Shown here: positions 44,230 to 56,403 of the stretch, piece after piece
Position numbering within the stretch: the first letter of the stretch is position 1
How the letters are laid out: each line of letters starts with the position of its first letter
Origin: Xylogone sp. PMI_703
Lineage: Eukaryota; Ascomycota; Leotiomycetes
Direction of reading: 5' to 3'
DNA: 64,000 nt
NCBI GenBank assembly: GCA_021399445.1
Contig: JAJTUQ010000005.1
Span: 5,084,001-5,148,000 of the forward strand
Notes under the pieces: generated by a model
What the model saw: the letters and a program-made list of their open reading frames with translations, nothing else
The model's database searches: none
Told to the model about the DNA's origin: nothing
Position numbers and translations under genes: made by a program

Positions 44230-45801
44230 GCATCTTTTTTCTAAATATGATGAGTTTAGGAGTGACGAGTAAATAAGCATTAAGTGTACAGTGATAATCA
44301 TGGCTCTCATCAAACGAGGATAATAAGCTCCTAGTGACGGAGTTGGCAGGTAGAGTGTATCATACGCTCGCATACTTTCCCTTCGGCAGCTAGTGTTAGC
44401 AAGCCATCACACTCCGTATTTCAAATTCCTCCTGAGCCTACATGCAGATCTTAGTATCGAGTCTCGCCTTAGGCGTCGTTCGCTCTCGTACGAGACTCCC
44501 AGCGAGTACGATTGATCAACGCGACACTCCAGGTGTCAATTAATAATTATATAATCGATTTATCGACCTTCGTATTTGAATAATTAACATATGTTTGGCT
44601 ATTTCTATGATGTCCGAACCATAGTACTTTACGTAGTCATAATGAGATTATAGGACCTTACGGTGCTTCCCTTACAGACCCAAAGCCATCTAAGCTAAAC
44701 TTGAAGGCAATTTAGCTCTGTCCATGCTCTCTCATTCTTCTCGAAGTTAACAGTCTCTTGCAACAACAGCGTCTGAAGCTCAATTCTGTTTCTTAAGTCG
44801 TCAGATCTAATAATTCAATGTTACCTCGGAGGCTTGTAAAGTCCGAGGTTGGCTACCCGTGATGTGATACATCCCGAAAGTGGTTAACTCTTGCGTGGTT
44901 GGTGAGTGATACAAACGCCCTTCGGATCGGTTGGCAAAATACCTCCCGAAGTGATCTTCCACATCCAAGAGACTTGAATCATGAACGTAGATTAGTTTAG
45001 CACCCCTGTGACTTTTATTCCCGCTACCATAGTTAGAACTGCTGTGATAGGGTCAATTAGCCACCGTAACTTGAACGCTGAGAGATCTTTAAAGTTGTGC
45101 AGCTCCAGCGTCCGAAGCTCCAAATGAGCCGGACGAGATGGCCGTATAATACATGGGGTCTTATTGGAGTCATCAACACTCAAGTGTAGAATTTATTACA
45201 TGTTCATGACTATTTTCCTGGCAGAGAGGGACTCCGAAAATGTCAATTATACCGTGAACAGCACCGTAGATATGTGTCAAGAGATACAACTGCCGTCGGA
45301 TAGATAAGGTCGACACCGGGGAATTTAGTCATGCATGCGTCGTTCTGGGGCCATGGAGAAGGCGGGGTTTAGTGCGACGGATGTAGGCCAAGAGTGCCAG
45401 GAGATCCCGTATGGAACCTATGCATGGGGAGGCACACTGGTGGAGGTATCACCAGCGCTGCTAAGCGTCCAGTAACAGTATATTGATCCGCACATTGCAA
45501 TCATACAGCTCGGAAGAACCGCAGAGGCGACTGTTAGGGCCAGAGACTATAGAAGCCTTTCCAGTACATTCTACAGGGTGAACATAGAATGCAGATACCC
45601 GACGGCTGCATAGGATCTTAACCCTAAACAATCATACTGAGTGTCTTTGGAGTTTCTGTTTCTTGATTTTCCAGATTTACCCCAAAAGATTAGGTTTCGA
45701 GGTAACGTCAACAGAGCAGATATATATCCGCTTGCTCCAGATGTTCTGTTCTCTTTTTTTCAATTCTCTAGATATTCTTCATCTAATGTACCAAGACCAC
45801 A
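44230..45801. other. Intergenic, no supported gene
   Basis: 1.6 kb. A 63-codon minus frame at 44992-45183 has Leu-rich text but no recognised family. The right end should hold the P450 promoter. Confidence 0.35.
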
Positions 45802-47329
45802 ATGTTAACAGCTTCCGTCCCGCCGCTCTATATCTGGGGTTTTGCAGCGTGCATAGTAAGTATTAACTATATAAACCCCAGAAGATTCTAATCTGTGTTT
45901 ATAGGCCTGGGTACTACAGTGCCTCTATCGTCTTACATTCCATCCACTAAGCAAATTTCCTGGTCCTAAATTTGCGGCATGCTCACCCTTGTACTTTCTA
46001 TATTGGATCTACCTTGGCCGATTCCCTGAGCAGTGCGAAAGACTGTTTGATGTATACAAGACAGACGTGCTACGCGTCGCTCCGAATCAACTAGTCTTTC
46101 GGAGTCCCCAATCCCTTAAGGATATCGTGAGCCGGAGTGATGTATACCGCGGTGACTTTGCATTGCGAGTAATCGGGTTTGCGGCCACCAATGTGAGCAA
46201 CATCAGAGACCCCGATCAACATAAACGCAAACGCAAATTGATGAATCCCGGCTTCTCCAATGTCACTCTGGCAAAACAGGAGCCGGAGTTGATCCTGCCA
46301 ATCGTGGAGAAGCTGGTTGATAGGATCAGTGCCGCTTGCGGCAGACAGATCAATATGGCAGATTACTTCGATTGTGTGACATCTGATATCATCGGTAGGC
46401 TGTCCTTTGGCGCTGACTTCAAGATGTTGGATGATCCCGAGCACCACGAATTCTTGCATGTCCTCCCAAATGCTTTACGCATGTCTGTTATTGCACAGTG
46501 TATTCCAGAGGTGTACCGTTTTCTATCCTCCATCTATCGATACGGGCCAAGATTTTTGACCCCTAAGACGTTCCGGGGCGTGGTGGATTTTGCCTGCAAG
46601 CATATGCGAGAACGTGCAGCGAGGGACAAGGCTGGAAGTGATATTGAGCAACATGATATAATGAGCATTATAATCAATGGCACAAAGCACCTTACGAACG
46701 AGAATGACAAAATGGATCAGCATGAGATGATGGGTGAAGCTACCACTCTCGTCACTGGAGGCGGGGACACCGTAGCAACAGCTCTCACGGTAACCATGTG
46801 GAATCTGGGACGGCATCCATCCATTTTTAAGGAGTTAACCTCCCAGGTTCGCACAACGTTTACGTCCTATGATGAGATTACTTCCAAAGCAGTTGCAGCC
46901 AAGATTCCCCTAGTAGACGCGGTGCTTAACGAGTCAATGCGTCTTAATCCCGTCTTGCCTGGACCAATGTGGCGCCGCACTGATCATCCCATCACTGTTG
47001 ACAATCAGACCGTGCCCGCTGGCACCGAACTCGGAGTGGTGCGGCTGTCCGTCTTCCACAATAAGGAAGCATTCCATAAGCCAGACCAGTTCATTCCCAT
47101 GCGATGGATAGAAAACATGGGCGACAATCTCGAGGCATTTCAGCCCTTTGGCCTTGGTCCGCGGACGTGTATAGGCCGGCATATTGCTATGGTCGAGATG
47201 CGTCTTATTCTAACAAAACTGCTCTGGAAATTTGACTGGGAGTTGCTCAATGAGGAGTATGATAACCCGGAGTATGTGGTGCTTTACCGGTCGCCATTAT
47301 GGATGAAGGCGAAGTCTCGCTCTGACTAA
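45802..47329 (+). CDS. Cytochrome P450 monooxygenase (short N-terminal anchor)
   Basis: Exons 45802-45855 and 45905-47329 (49-nt intron, GTAAGT...TAG, phase 0) give 492 aa. The first exon supplies the start of the membrane anchor (MLTASVPPLYIWGFAACI), followed by the hinge FHPLSKFPGPK, typical of many fungal secondary-metabolism P450s. Visible motifs: I-helix LVTGGGDTVATAL, ExxR in NESMRLNPV, PMRW, and the heme loop FGLGPRTCIGRHIA with the Cys ligand. It is complete at normal length. The substrate is unknown. No terpene cyclase, PKS or NRPS gene is nearby, so it may be an orphan or part of a cluster outside the window. Confidence 0.93.
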
Positions 47330-48732
47330 GCTTGTGAATTTTGATTTTCCCGTCTTAAATTTGCGAGACGTTTTTCTAAGCCTGATCGATTTGTAGTTGG
47401 TCCAGTCATAGCATAAAGTATTAGTTGCTGTCATCAAGAAAACAAACCGTTCTTGATGTCGGGACATTTAGGAGCCAGAGGGCTGTGAAAGGCAATGTGC
47501 GTGTGATAGTATTCCACTACAATATTGAAAAAAATTGGGCATTTCGCGAATATCAATATATTCAAAATTAGCTACCTTGTAAATTAAAATCAGACAGTGC
47601 ATGTTTTGTTAAGAGGTGACATTGTAATGAAGCATTTACTCATTGATGGCAACTATGGATAGACCTACTGGTGAATGATGATCATGGGTAGGTAAAGTAT
47701 ATAGTAAATTATTATATAATGTGATATAGAACACTGAAGACTCTTTGAAAGAGCAGACAACAAGTAATTAGACGATATATTCCATGCATAATTATTACAC
47801 GTAGCATCGGGGTTTAGCACCAGTCCAGAGCTTTACAGCACTACCTGGTAGTTGCCGCTCAGCCGTCCGTCTCATCCCGGCCGGACCCTCATCACCGCGT
47901 CCCAGCAGTCGGTACGTAGAGATCTCCCGTCGGAGCCTTGTATTGACCCGAGTGACACTCGCTTCAGATCGACCAACGATCAACAATTGATAATTATTGA
48001 TAGGAAAAGGACCGGTATCGGCGGTTCGGAAGCGATTTAGTTATGGACCCAAAGGAGAGGGCTCGAATGAGAGGCGACGGCAACGGAGGCTGCTCCTGAT
48101 TAACATTGTCGAGCGTCTTATGAAGGAACAGCCGCTGAAAAGAAGCCTGGCTCTTGATCCCCTGAGATTAAGTAATTCCTAACCATTGATGGGTTGTGCA
48201 ATACGGAGCATTGCGGTCGATTTCAGATCATGAAACTTCAGACATAATTATTTCTTTTTGAGCTTGGCACTGGTCACGGAAGGTAAGTGGGATATATGCA
48301 TTATCTATTTACTAGCGGGTAGACATATGTTGAATCCGGATCTGGCTCTGGATGGGCAGAAGAGTCCAGCAGCGAGCAGGAATAATTTTTATGATGCTTT
48401 GACCGTCATTATGTGTATCTAGATCATCATCCATAAATTAAAAAGTAATTAATAAATAAGATTTAAAAAAATGTCAGCGTCGTATTGCCACAGTCTCCAC
48501 TTCCCTAGATTCATGCATGAGACTCTCGGTTGGGGTATTAAGCTTATATTCATGTCTGACAAGGACCGGAAAGAACCCACCCTAACTAATCTCCCAACTG
48601 CATGCTGTTCTTAAAAGTTTGGACGCTGCGATATCGCCCCTGAGGTCTCCCGCTTAATGATTGTTGAGCGTCTTCAATCGTAGGTTACGAAAATCGCAGT
48701 CTCGCCAACCGCGTTTAGATTCTGCAACGACC
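47330..48732. other. Intergenic, no supported gene
   Basis: 1.4 kb of partly AT-rich DNA between the P450 and the 3' end of the Ser/Thr-rich gene. Short frames (47795-48182) have no protein-like signature. Confidence 0.4.
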
Positions 48733-49554
48733 TTACAGCGCCCAAAGACCGGCCACGCAGACCACAATAATCGAAATGTAAATATCAGCATGGAGCCTAG
48801 TGCTGTCGCCAGTTCCGGACGTAGATGTTGGTGTTTGCGTATTCTGGATGCTCGGTAAGGGAGCGGTAGGAGTAGCAACTTGCGTTATGGTGAAGTCCGA
48901 TGTTGGAAATGGAAAACTTCCAGACCCGTCTGTTGAAGGTGGCGCATTCGCATTCGCATCCGTAGAAGCATGGCTAGCTGATGAGGCTGTATGGGTGGAT
49001 GTACGTTTGGGTGATGTTGATTTCCGCGCTGGACTTGTCGACGACGTGTGCCTACTAGAGGTCTTTGTTGCGGTGGTAGTCGACGCTTTCGCAGCGGCAG
49101 TGTTCCAAGCCGTTGCCACTGAACGAAGGCTGGAAGGCACTGGAGCAATAGTAAGGTGGTATATATTGCATACACTGGTCAAATAAGCCAGATCGTCGAA
49201 GTAGTTGAGGTTATTTGCTTTTTCACAGTCATCGCAGCTGTCATTGTAACCCTACAAGTCAGCGAAACGCCCCTTAATATTCCCGGCTACAAAACACCTG
49301 AGCACTCACGCGTGTAATACCGACAGCCACCCAGATCCACATAAGCATTGATTGAAGGCATCGTTACTTTGCTTCTCAGCATCGGTGCAAGTCTCGTCCA
49401 TATCGAGCCACGCATCGCAAATACCTTCGAAGCCATAGCAGGGATCACTGTCCAATTTCCAGAGGGGACTAGAATCATTTCCCAGCCTTACCGCGCCATG
49501 GACGAAGACGGTGGTCAAACATGTAAACCGGAGTAAGGCCAGAACAAGCAACAT
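48733..49554 (-). CDS. Secreted Cys- and Ser/Thr-rich protein, probably surface-anchored
   Basis: Minus-strand exons 49321-49554 and 48733-49251 give 250 aa; I use the splice CTGTCG|GTATTA...TTGTAG|GGT because it keeps the frame. The signal peptide is MLLVLALLRFTCLTTVFVHG. The mature N-terminal part (about 30-105) has regularly spaced Cys, with DPCYGFEGICDAWL, CTDAEK, CLCGSGW, SCDDCEKANN and SVCNIY, suggesting a disulfide-stabilised domain. The next 100 residues are Ser/Thr/Pro/Ala-rich and probably O-glycosylated. The C-terminus is hydrophobic (ISIIVVCVAGLWAL) and fits a GPI-anchor signal. It is a cell-wall or plasma-membrane surface protein by features; I do not recognise a named family. 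It is divergent from the membrane protein gene. Confidence 0.75.
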
Positions 49555-50102
49555 TGTGGAGAACGAGGCACTGAAACTGGCGGCGGGACGAGCGGACACT
49601 ACCCAGGCGCAACTGGATAGTCTGAGGCTTAAATAAAACTCTAATCAACCAGGCTGAACCATCTTGGGTGCTTGTTCCTACGCAGAGCCATAGAAGAGGC
49701 GGGTCAGAGTCTAGTATCACGACCTTTCCCGCGTTGACGGTGGCTCAACAAGGGTTGGTGATCCTTCGCGCGACGACTAAACAAATCCTCGCAGAGATGG
49801 ACCATCTTGGCACCTTCAGGCATCAGCGAAAAGGCGCACAGTCAGCCAATCCGACACAGCGCGGCCCGGACATGGAGGCTGAAAAGGCTTAATTACATGC
49901 CGTCTGAAGTGGACGGCAATACTGGTCGTTGAGTGAGCCGTGTGCGATAGTGTGCATGCAGTTGTGCCTCCGCCCCCAAGGTCAAGTCTTATTTTAGAAC
50001 ACCTCGAAGGGTGGTCCTCAACTCTATATACTCGGTTGAATGCTGCTGCTCCCTAGAAAGCTGAGCCTCAAGATTCACTTAAAAAATAAGTAAGTCGAGA
50101 AC
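49555..50102. promoter_or_regulatory. Divergent promoter region of two surface-protein genes
   Basis: 548 bp between divergent starts; no coding frame is supported. Confidence 0.4.
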
Positions 50103-52766
50103 ATGGTCGAACTCTCGGTTGGAGACGTCGCGGGTCTTATCGCGCTGGGACTCTTCATCGGTATGGCTTGGTTTCTTCATGCTTCTTCCCCTGAAATCTC
50201 GCATCACTCAGACTGACCGAAAATTGCAGCACAGTTTCTGGCTCCAAATCTGCTACTCTTTTTTGCCGCTGGTTTTGTTAAGGAAAGAGAGACGGCGGGA
50301 ACATGGTATGGCTGAACAAACATCGTTCATTCACCCATCATTGATGTCTTCAGACTGATTTCAACACAGGAGTGTGGTTGGCCGCACGCTACAGAAGTCA
50401 TATTGGCCCGAAGCCCTTGCCACGGATGCTACGAGGTCCCGTGGAGTTTCTAAAAGGATCCTTCTGTCGGCCTATGCCGTTCCTCTGATCGCAATCTTAT
50501 GCGCCGTCACAGGAGTCGTCACCCCCCTTGGCCTCTACCAGGCCCTCGAGCAATCGCATAACAAAACAGTACCTTTTGCATACACGAGAGACAGCTCACC
50601 CTTTGGCATTGCAACGCCACCGAGGAGCAATCTTCCTTTCTCCCGCACCTGCTCTCAGGGGCATGGTCTTTTCGGACAAGGCCCAATTCCATGTCCTTAC
50701 TCAGACACTGTGGTAATATTTTCTGGGAACTTGACTGAGCTGTTGTGGAAATTGCCATATGGATATAATACGACTGTGCCTCAAATTGTCAAGGACATAT
50801 ACTCTAGTGGGACGCGGAATCATCCCACCATCTCCAACTTCTTCGATATCCAGTGGCGACAGTATACCTTGGGGACTGATCCTCAGAAGAACAACGGATC
50901 CGCCTTTCTCGTTGGTTCATATCGTCCGATCGTTAGCATAGTCTTAAACAACGATATAACAGCCATTGAAGGACTTGTCGTGGACACGAAAACTGGCGGT
51001 ATCGGTTTCCGGAATCATACTCTTCCCCAGGGCTTGGGCCCCGGAGCAATCTGGACAGAGGATTTGCTTTTCATCGAGCCAGAAACAAGTTGCGTAAATC
51101 TCAATTTGAGCATTGATTTTACTGTCAATATGAACAAAAGTGCAGATCTGACCCCCTTCACCGAGCTGAATCTGGTTGACCACGGCGGGTTCGCTGCCCT
51201 AAATACGACGTACCCAGAATACGATCAATCCGATGCGCAGAATAACCCAGTTCTCACCGCGCGAGCCTACAAAGCCGCGTTTCTGAATAACATATATTCA
51301 ATGGCCTACATGAACGTGACCAGTCTTCGCTCCAACGTCACCGGCACCGAGCCGTTTGAATATCTGAAATCTTACATTGGTAAGAAGTTTCCCTTGCAAT
51401 ATGATAGTTCCGAGGTCTACGATGGCCTATCTGTTTCTAGAACATACGGGAAATATCTGCAAATCGACTCATTCGAGAACGACAATACTTACACCAACCC
51501 ATTCAATATCACGTCAGAAAATTTTGATGAAATAAGTGAGTGTATAGCGATTCTCAAATATATATCAAATTTACGGAATTCTGATGTATTTCTATAGATA
51601 TTCTTTGCTCTGGTGTAGGTGCGCCGGATATTGCAAACATATCGAACATATATGTTTCCTGTGCGCTCATCCATGGTGCGCCACTAAGGACGGACGGAGG
51701 ATCACCCTTCAGATTCGAGGGCGGGAGTAAATGGACAACACCTCTCTACACTTGCGCCTCCGCTCTGCGAGCAACAGTTAAGACCGTAACATTTAACCTT
51801 AACGGTACTTCCAGTCTTGGGAACCTCTACGTCAAGGAGTCTGTCGACAAGCGATACCATGACAACGCAAGCGTTCCGCTCTGGGGTGTGGAGAGTTCGG
51901 GTCTCGCAATGGATGGGATAAGCCCCGTCTGGGGAATAGTCGACCCTGCATACGAAGCATACCCCAATATATCATTAGTTCGGAAGCCTTCACTATACTT
52001 GCCAGGTTACTATGACGAGGCCGGATTGACGTCTGGAATCGCTGGGGGATTCATTGAGAATTTACCAGGCTCGGATTTTGGACCGTACGCTATGAACTCG
52101 ATTCCCGACTCACTGGTTAGCCCCTCAATTGACTACAGCGGGGCTCAGAACATGGCAATATTCTTAAAATGGCAAAATCTTTCTTCAACGCCTGAGGATA
52201 TCGGGTCAATCATCAACTTAATCTGGACAGACCTTGCTGCCGGAGCCGTTGTTGGCACGAAAGGTGCTGTCAATCCTGCTGGTACATCCAACGCTCCTAT
52301 AGCAAGGACTGTAGCTCCTATCGTGAACAAAATCAAATACCATGTGGCATTCGGCATACCGGCCTTCATTCTTCTCTTTGTTCTTGTGCTCATCATTCTA
52401 GTCGCCCTCATCTCAGCCATAACCGGACAATCAAGTACGGCCCAAGTTCGAAAAGTACTACACCAGACATCCCCAGGGAGGATCCTCACAACCGTTCTCT
52501 ATCCAGAACAATCTAATTTATTTATGAGGACTAGGGAATGGACTAGATCATTCGCGAAGGTTGAAGTGGATATATCTGAAGTTGGGCAACCTTTGAAGTT
52601 GTCGTATGGCGATAGTAAGAGTGAGAGTGTGGTTGCCAACACCAGGGAGATTGGCCCGGAAGAGAATGCTGAGAATAATACCCTGCTGACAACAGGGGAA
52701 AACGTGCAGAGGGTACGGTTAGCTAAAACGACAGTCGCTCGGAAACCGCTGCCAATTTCGAGTTAA
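50103..52766 (+). CDS. Large fungal membrane protein with extracellular domain (unknown function)
   Basis: Exons 50103-50160, 50230-50305, 50370-51535 and 51598-52766 give 822 aa with closed phases. Membrane segments are predicted at about 8-40 (ALGLFIAQFLAPNLLLFFAAGF), 70-95 (LLSAYAVPLIAILCAVTGVV) and near residue 690-720 (AFGIPAFILLFVLVLIILVAL). The roughly 590 residues between the last two are rich in N-glycosylation sequons (NKT, NLT, NTT, NGS, NHT, NVT) and Cys, so they should face outside. The C-terminal 100 residues are cytosolic. This layout recurs in uncharacterised Aspergillus and Fusarium membrane proteins. A second in-frame acceptor 21 nt downstream of the third intron's 3' end would remove seven residues (NILCSGV). 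Function unknown. Confidence 0.85.
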
Positions 52767-52885
52767 ACATTATTAATTTGAGCGCCCCTAATTGATGGAT
52801 TGATGATTTATTGGACTGATGAATAATTTATTTTATGAAAGACTGATAGTTGTAATGAGTAGTACGAATATAGGCAATCTAAGCT

Positions 52886-52975
52886 ATGGAATCGAAATGA
52901 GTCAACTCGTGTATGATGTCTAAGCGCATACGACATTTTTAACATTCTTGTGAATAGAACATATATAAATGAGAA
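52886..52975. repeat. Decayed direct repeat, left copy
   Basis: Matches 56260-56340 in the same orientation: ATCGAAATGAGTCAAC versus ATCGAAATGAATCAAC, then CTAAGCGCATACG versus CTAAGAGCATATG. Several differences are G-to-A or C-to-T, the direction expected of RIP. Confidence 0.55.
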
Positions 52976-53144
52976 TTTTAAAAAGTCATAACCTATTAAC
53001 CTCTAGTAACCTAGGGAGTATGCTTAAGATCGAGAACAGTTTATAACAAGATGAATAATGTTTCTAACCTCCTATACTAACCAAGTCTTCCATGCCCAAG
53101 GCATTCTTATCCAGAGCATTAGGGTTGACTAACGAAGCAATAAC

Positions 53145-53325
53145 CAAAACCAAAGCCGTTCTATTCGGACCTGTAAAGCCTAAGGAACTAGAACTCTAGG
53201 TTCCTACAGCCAAGGGACTCACATCTCAAGTATCTATATCCAAAGCTAACGCCTCTCTGTTCAGACCTGCGGCTCTTAGGAGACTAGCACGCTACAGGCC
53301 CTTACAGCCAAGGTTCCTGGCAGCT
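53145..53325. repeat. Degenerate two-unit tandem repeat
   Basis: Units of about 85-90 bp share, in order, CCAAAGC, TTC.GACCTG, TAGGA.ACTAG, CTA.GG and TACAGCCAAGG. Non-coding by appearance. Confidence 0.5.
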
Positions 53326-53958
53326 TATTCGGGTGGTCATTGTTTCCCCAGCAGCTACCGCCAGGCAGCTCTCACACGCCGTCTAGGTCAAAGAAACGCA
53401 AAGCATCCCCATCTCCACTATCAGAGTTATCTTCCGACCATGATCCTGCACTGATCTACTATGGCACTTCTCATCCGGAGGATACATCTCGTGATAATCC
53501 GGCTGCAGCAGACAAATCCACAATCACTATAGAATCTGACGATGACCATGCACCCAGGCTTGGACCGCCGCGACTCTGCACCGCCTAGCCGTGGCCAAGA
53601 GCTCGCTGACTAGCTCTATACAGTTACAAACGCGAACTGTTTCTTATGAACTGGAAAAGGCTTTAGACAGGGTTCTGAAGTAATAATAATAACAAGGTCA
53701 TATCCAATCACCCATCTCTCTTTTTACCGTATGAATGACTGAGGGCTTGAGATGTTACATACGATAGTGGATCCGTGGTATTCTCAAGAACCGATGGCGT
53801 GTTATCAACGATCACTTAGCCCATAGTCAGCTGGACCTTGGCGGGGTTTAGTCTTGGAGAGTTCAGGCTCTAGGCACTCGTTTCTTAGTTAACAGATAGG
53901 TAGCTCGTACTTCTGGGTTTCAATTCAAGCTATACTACTCGAAAGCCAGTCGCGCCGC

Positions 53959-55338
53959 TTAAACTGTGAGGTTAACCGTCTCAGTGTCTGCTGCTTCCTT
54001 ATCCTTGGTGATTGCGCCTTGCCCGACAGTTTCCGAAGAAGGCTTTTTTAAACCTGAGTCTACTGAATCCACCGCCTCCATCGATGTGTCAGCCTCCAAG
54101 GAGTACTCCCAACCCCAGGCTTCCGTCTCCATGGAGCTGTCCAAATACGCTTGGGCCTGGTCCCCGAATCCGTCGTCGTCGTCGTCGTCATAATCTAGAT
54201 CCAGTTGGTTCACGTCCGCGGCCCCAGCCATTCCAACGATCCTAGCTAAGAACCATTGCATTTCTAACAACTTAAGCGACGGTAGTGGTCTTTCCTTAGG
54301 ATCGTCGGTAGTCATTAGGATCTGGTCTCCCGACTTGATGTTTCCTCTCCCACCACTGTAGGCCACCTCATTATCTTTAATTAGGTCTGGTGTCTCTGGC
54401 GGCAAAGTGGACGGTGGCACCTTTTCTCCTCCTGTATGCTGTGGTTGCCAGAAAAATTGCAGGGTCAGAGTTTTGCTATCCTTGGATAATGACACTGGAA
54501 ATAACGCAAACCTCCCATTATCCCAAGCTCTATGTAAACTTGGTTGTAAGCAAATTAGGTTTATAGATGACTCTCCCTTAGGGCCACCATCTTCATTGAA
54601 GATCTCAGCCTTCCAGCTCTTAACGGTGTCCTGCGGCCAGAACATGCCAAGCATTTCAAATAAATGTTCTCGCCGGGTGCGATGCTTCGCCTTGGAAAGG
54701 CAGAAGGGAAAAATATGAGCCACGTCGAACTCTCCATGGTACCCGGATAATGCGCATCTATAGCCATCTCGAGCCTTTGCCTATACATCAATTAGAGGGA
54801 TTTTCCATGGTAGGTCCTATGGCAACGTGGAATATCATACCGCCTCCTTGGCAGGTGTCGATCGGTGTCCTCCTGCCGGCCCACGGGCCATGGTAGGCGA
54901 ACTGCCTAGGCCTGCGAGAGATGGATGAACTTTCATGGGAGTCACTTCAACTGATCCGATACTGCCACGGTCCGAATCAAATCTTTGAGCCCTTATAGGA
55001 TAGATTTGAGTGGTTAGTCTGCTTCAAGAAGCTCCGTGATAATATGCAAGATCTGCCTTACACGAGCGACACATCGTCGCTATGCCTATCCTATGCGCCA
55101 AGAGCATTGCTACCGCTGAGGGGCCTTTCTCTGCACACTCTACGGCCACCCTCAGTTCCTTCGTGTTGCAAAACATCAATGCAGCCCATAGCTGGGCTGG
55201 TGCCGTCTCTACTCTCTTTTGGAGTCTCTCAAGTAACGCCTTTCTAACTACCGTTGGTTCATTCTTCTGCTCTATCGGCCAACTTGATGATCCAGCCTCT
55301 GCCACAGATGCCGTAGTCATGGACCTGGTATTAACCAT
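53959..55338 (-). CDS. HNH-type (HNH_2) fungal protein
   Basis: Minus-strand exons 55062-55338, 54946-54991, 54841-54901 and 53959-54780 give 401 aa, with all phases closing; introns are 70, 44 and 60 nt. The HNH-like core is ARDGYRCALSGYHGEFDVAHIFPF (about residues 131-155), then FEMLGMFWPQDTVKSWKAEIF and NLICLQPSLHRAWDNGRFALFPV, where the His/Asn/His-type residues of this fungal family lie. A run of Asp (54169-54187 encodes it by GTC repeats on the plus strand) and an acidic tail follow. Family members are often called HNH nuclease-like; their role in fungi is not established, but they are abundant in accessory regions. A paralogue lies at 59435-60097. The two small middle exons are inferred. 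Confidence 0.7.
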
Positions 55339-56403
55339 GGTTTCGAGAGTGAATTAAGGCAAGGAGGTCTAAAGAACACATCGAAAACCAGACGGACGGG
55401 GGATAAAAGAGAAGGATTCAGTCGGGAGAAGACTCCAAGACCTTCCTTCTTTTCTCATCCCTCCTTCATTGCTCTACACTTCTGGACTGGGTGCCTCCAT
55501 GCCGCCTATCCAATCTGCCTTTCTCCCCAGTCCAAACTACAATAGTCATAAGATATCTTATTGAGGAAGAAATATGGAAAGGCTCGGTCAAGTATAGGGC
55601 TACTAATGCAAGCTAAGAGCTCTATATGCTCTCATGCACCCATCCTTCCATACTCAGGAACCAGGGGAGTGGGCCGTGGTGGTATTGTTCTCGAACAATG
55701 TGGCTCATTCCCCCTGGCGGTACCTGGTAGTGGTGCACCACTAAGGCTATGACGTGCATTAGCTTCCCGCCTGGCCCTGGCTTCGTGGCTCGTCACCCTG
55801 GCCATGGAAGGAAAACGGGGTAATTAGGATTGTCCTCCTATGAAGCTATAAGTAGAATTAATCCGTCATGACCATGGAGAGTTACAGTATATATATAAGA
55901 TTAGGGAATTTAAACCACTTTCAAGGCGAAATATCACTGCACAGCTCAGCTTAATCTAGTTGAGTTGGAATTAGTGAATTAGTCCTAGGAAACTGGGAAT
56001 GTTAAGATTTATTCTGCCATGGTGGGCTATGGTGTGTGGTATGCCCGGGAATCGACGTAAGCACCAGCACCCCCCTTGCACTCTACGGTGCCACGGTCTT
56101 ATAGACTGACGCAGGCGGAACCAAAATCGAGCCGCACTTCTCAACCGAACTAGTACTATTATGGCTGGCTCGGTCTTGGCTCTCGCAAGTGATAGGGCGC
56201 CACAACAGTTGGCACTAATCAGTGTGCCTGGCTACTGGAGCAGGGGCCAAAGGGCTCCGAGATATGAAATCGAAATGAATCAACGTACGTATGAAATCTA
56301 AGAGCATATGTAATCGTTATGCTCCTTGATACATATATTTAACCCTTTCCTTCCTTTGATTGATTCGAAAATGTACACACTGAGCCTAAAGTGTTCCTTT
56401 TTC
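55339..56403. other. Intergenic, decayed sequence
   Basis: 1.1 kb with no supported gene. Contains the right copy of the direct repeat (56260-56340) at its right end. Confidence 0.35.
56260..56340. repeat. Decayed direct repeat, right copy
   Basis: Partner of 52886-52975, about 3.4 kb away in the same orientation; the pair brackets the first HNH gene and the tandem repeat. Confidence 0.55.

Larger units (their letters stand above)
52767..53958. other. Intergenic with degenerate repeats
   Basis: 1.2 kb holding repeat copy at 52886-52975, a two-unit degenerate tandem repeat at about 53145-53325 and an 82-codon frame (53340-53588) with low-complexity Ser/Pro/Lys/Asp text. The frame begins with ATG but has no recognised family; it could be an exon remnant. 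Confidence 0.35.

Noticed and set aside
44400..48010. Possible repeat copies flanking the second P450 (about 44450-44580 and 47880-48010)
   Set aside because: Only short shared words in differing order; not convincing as a repeat by eye.
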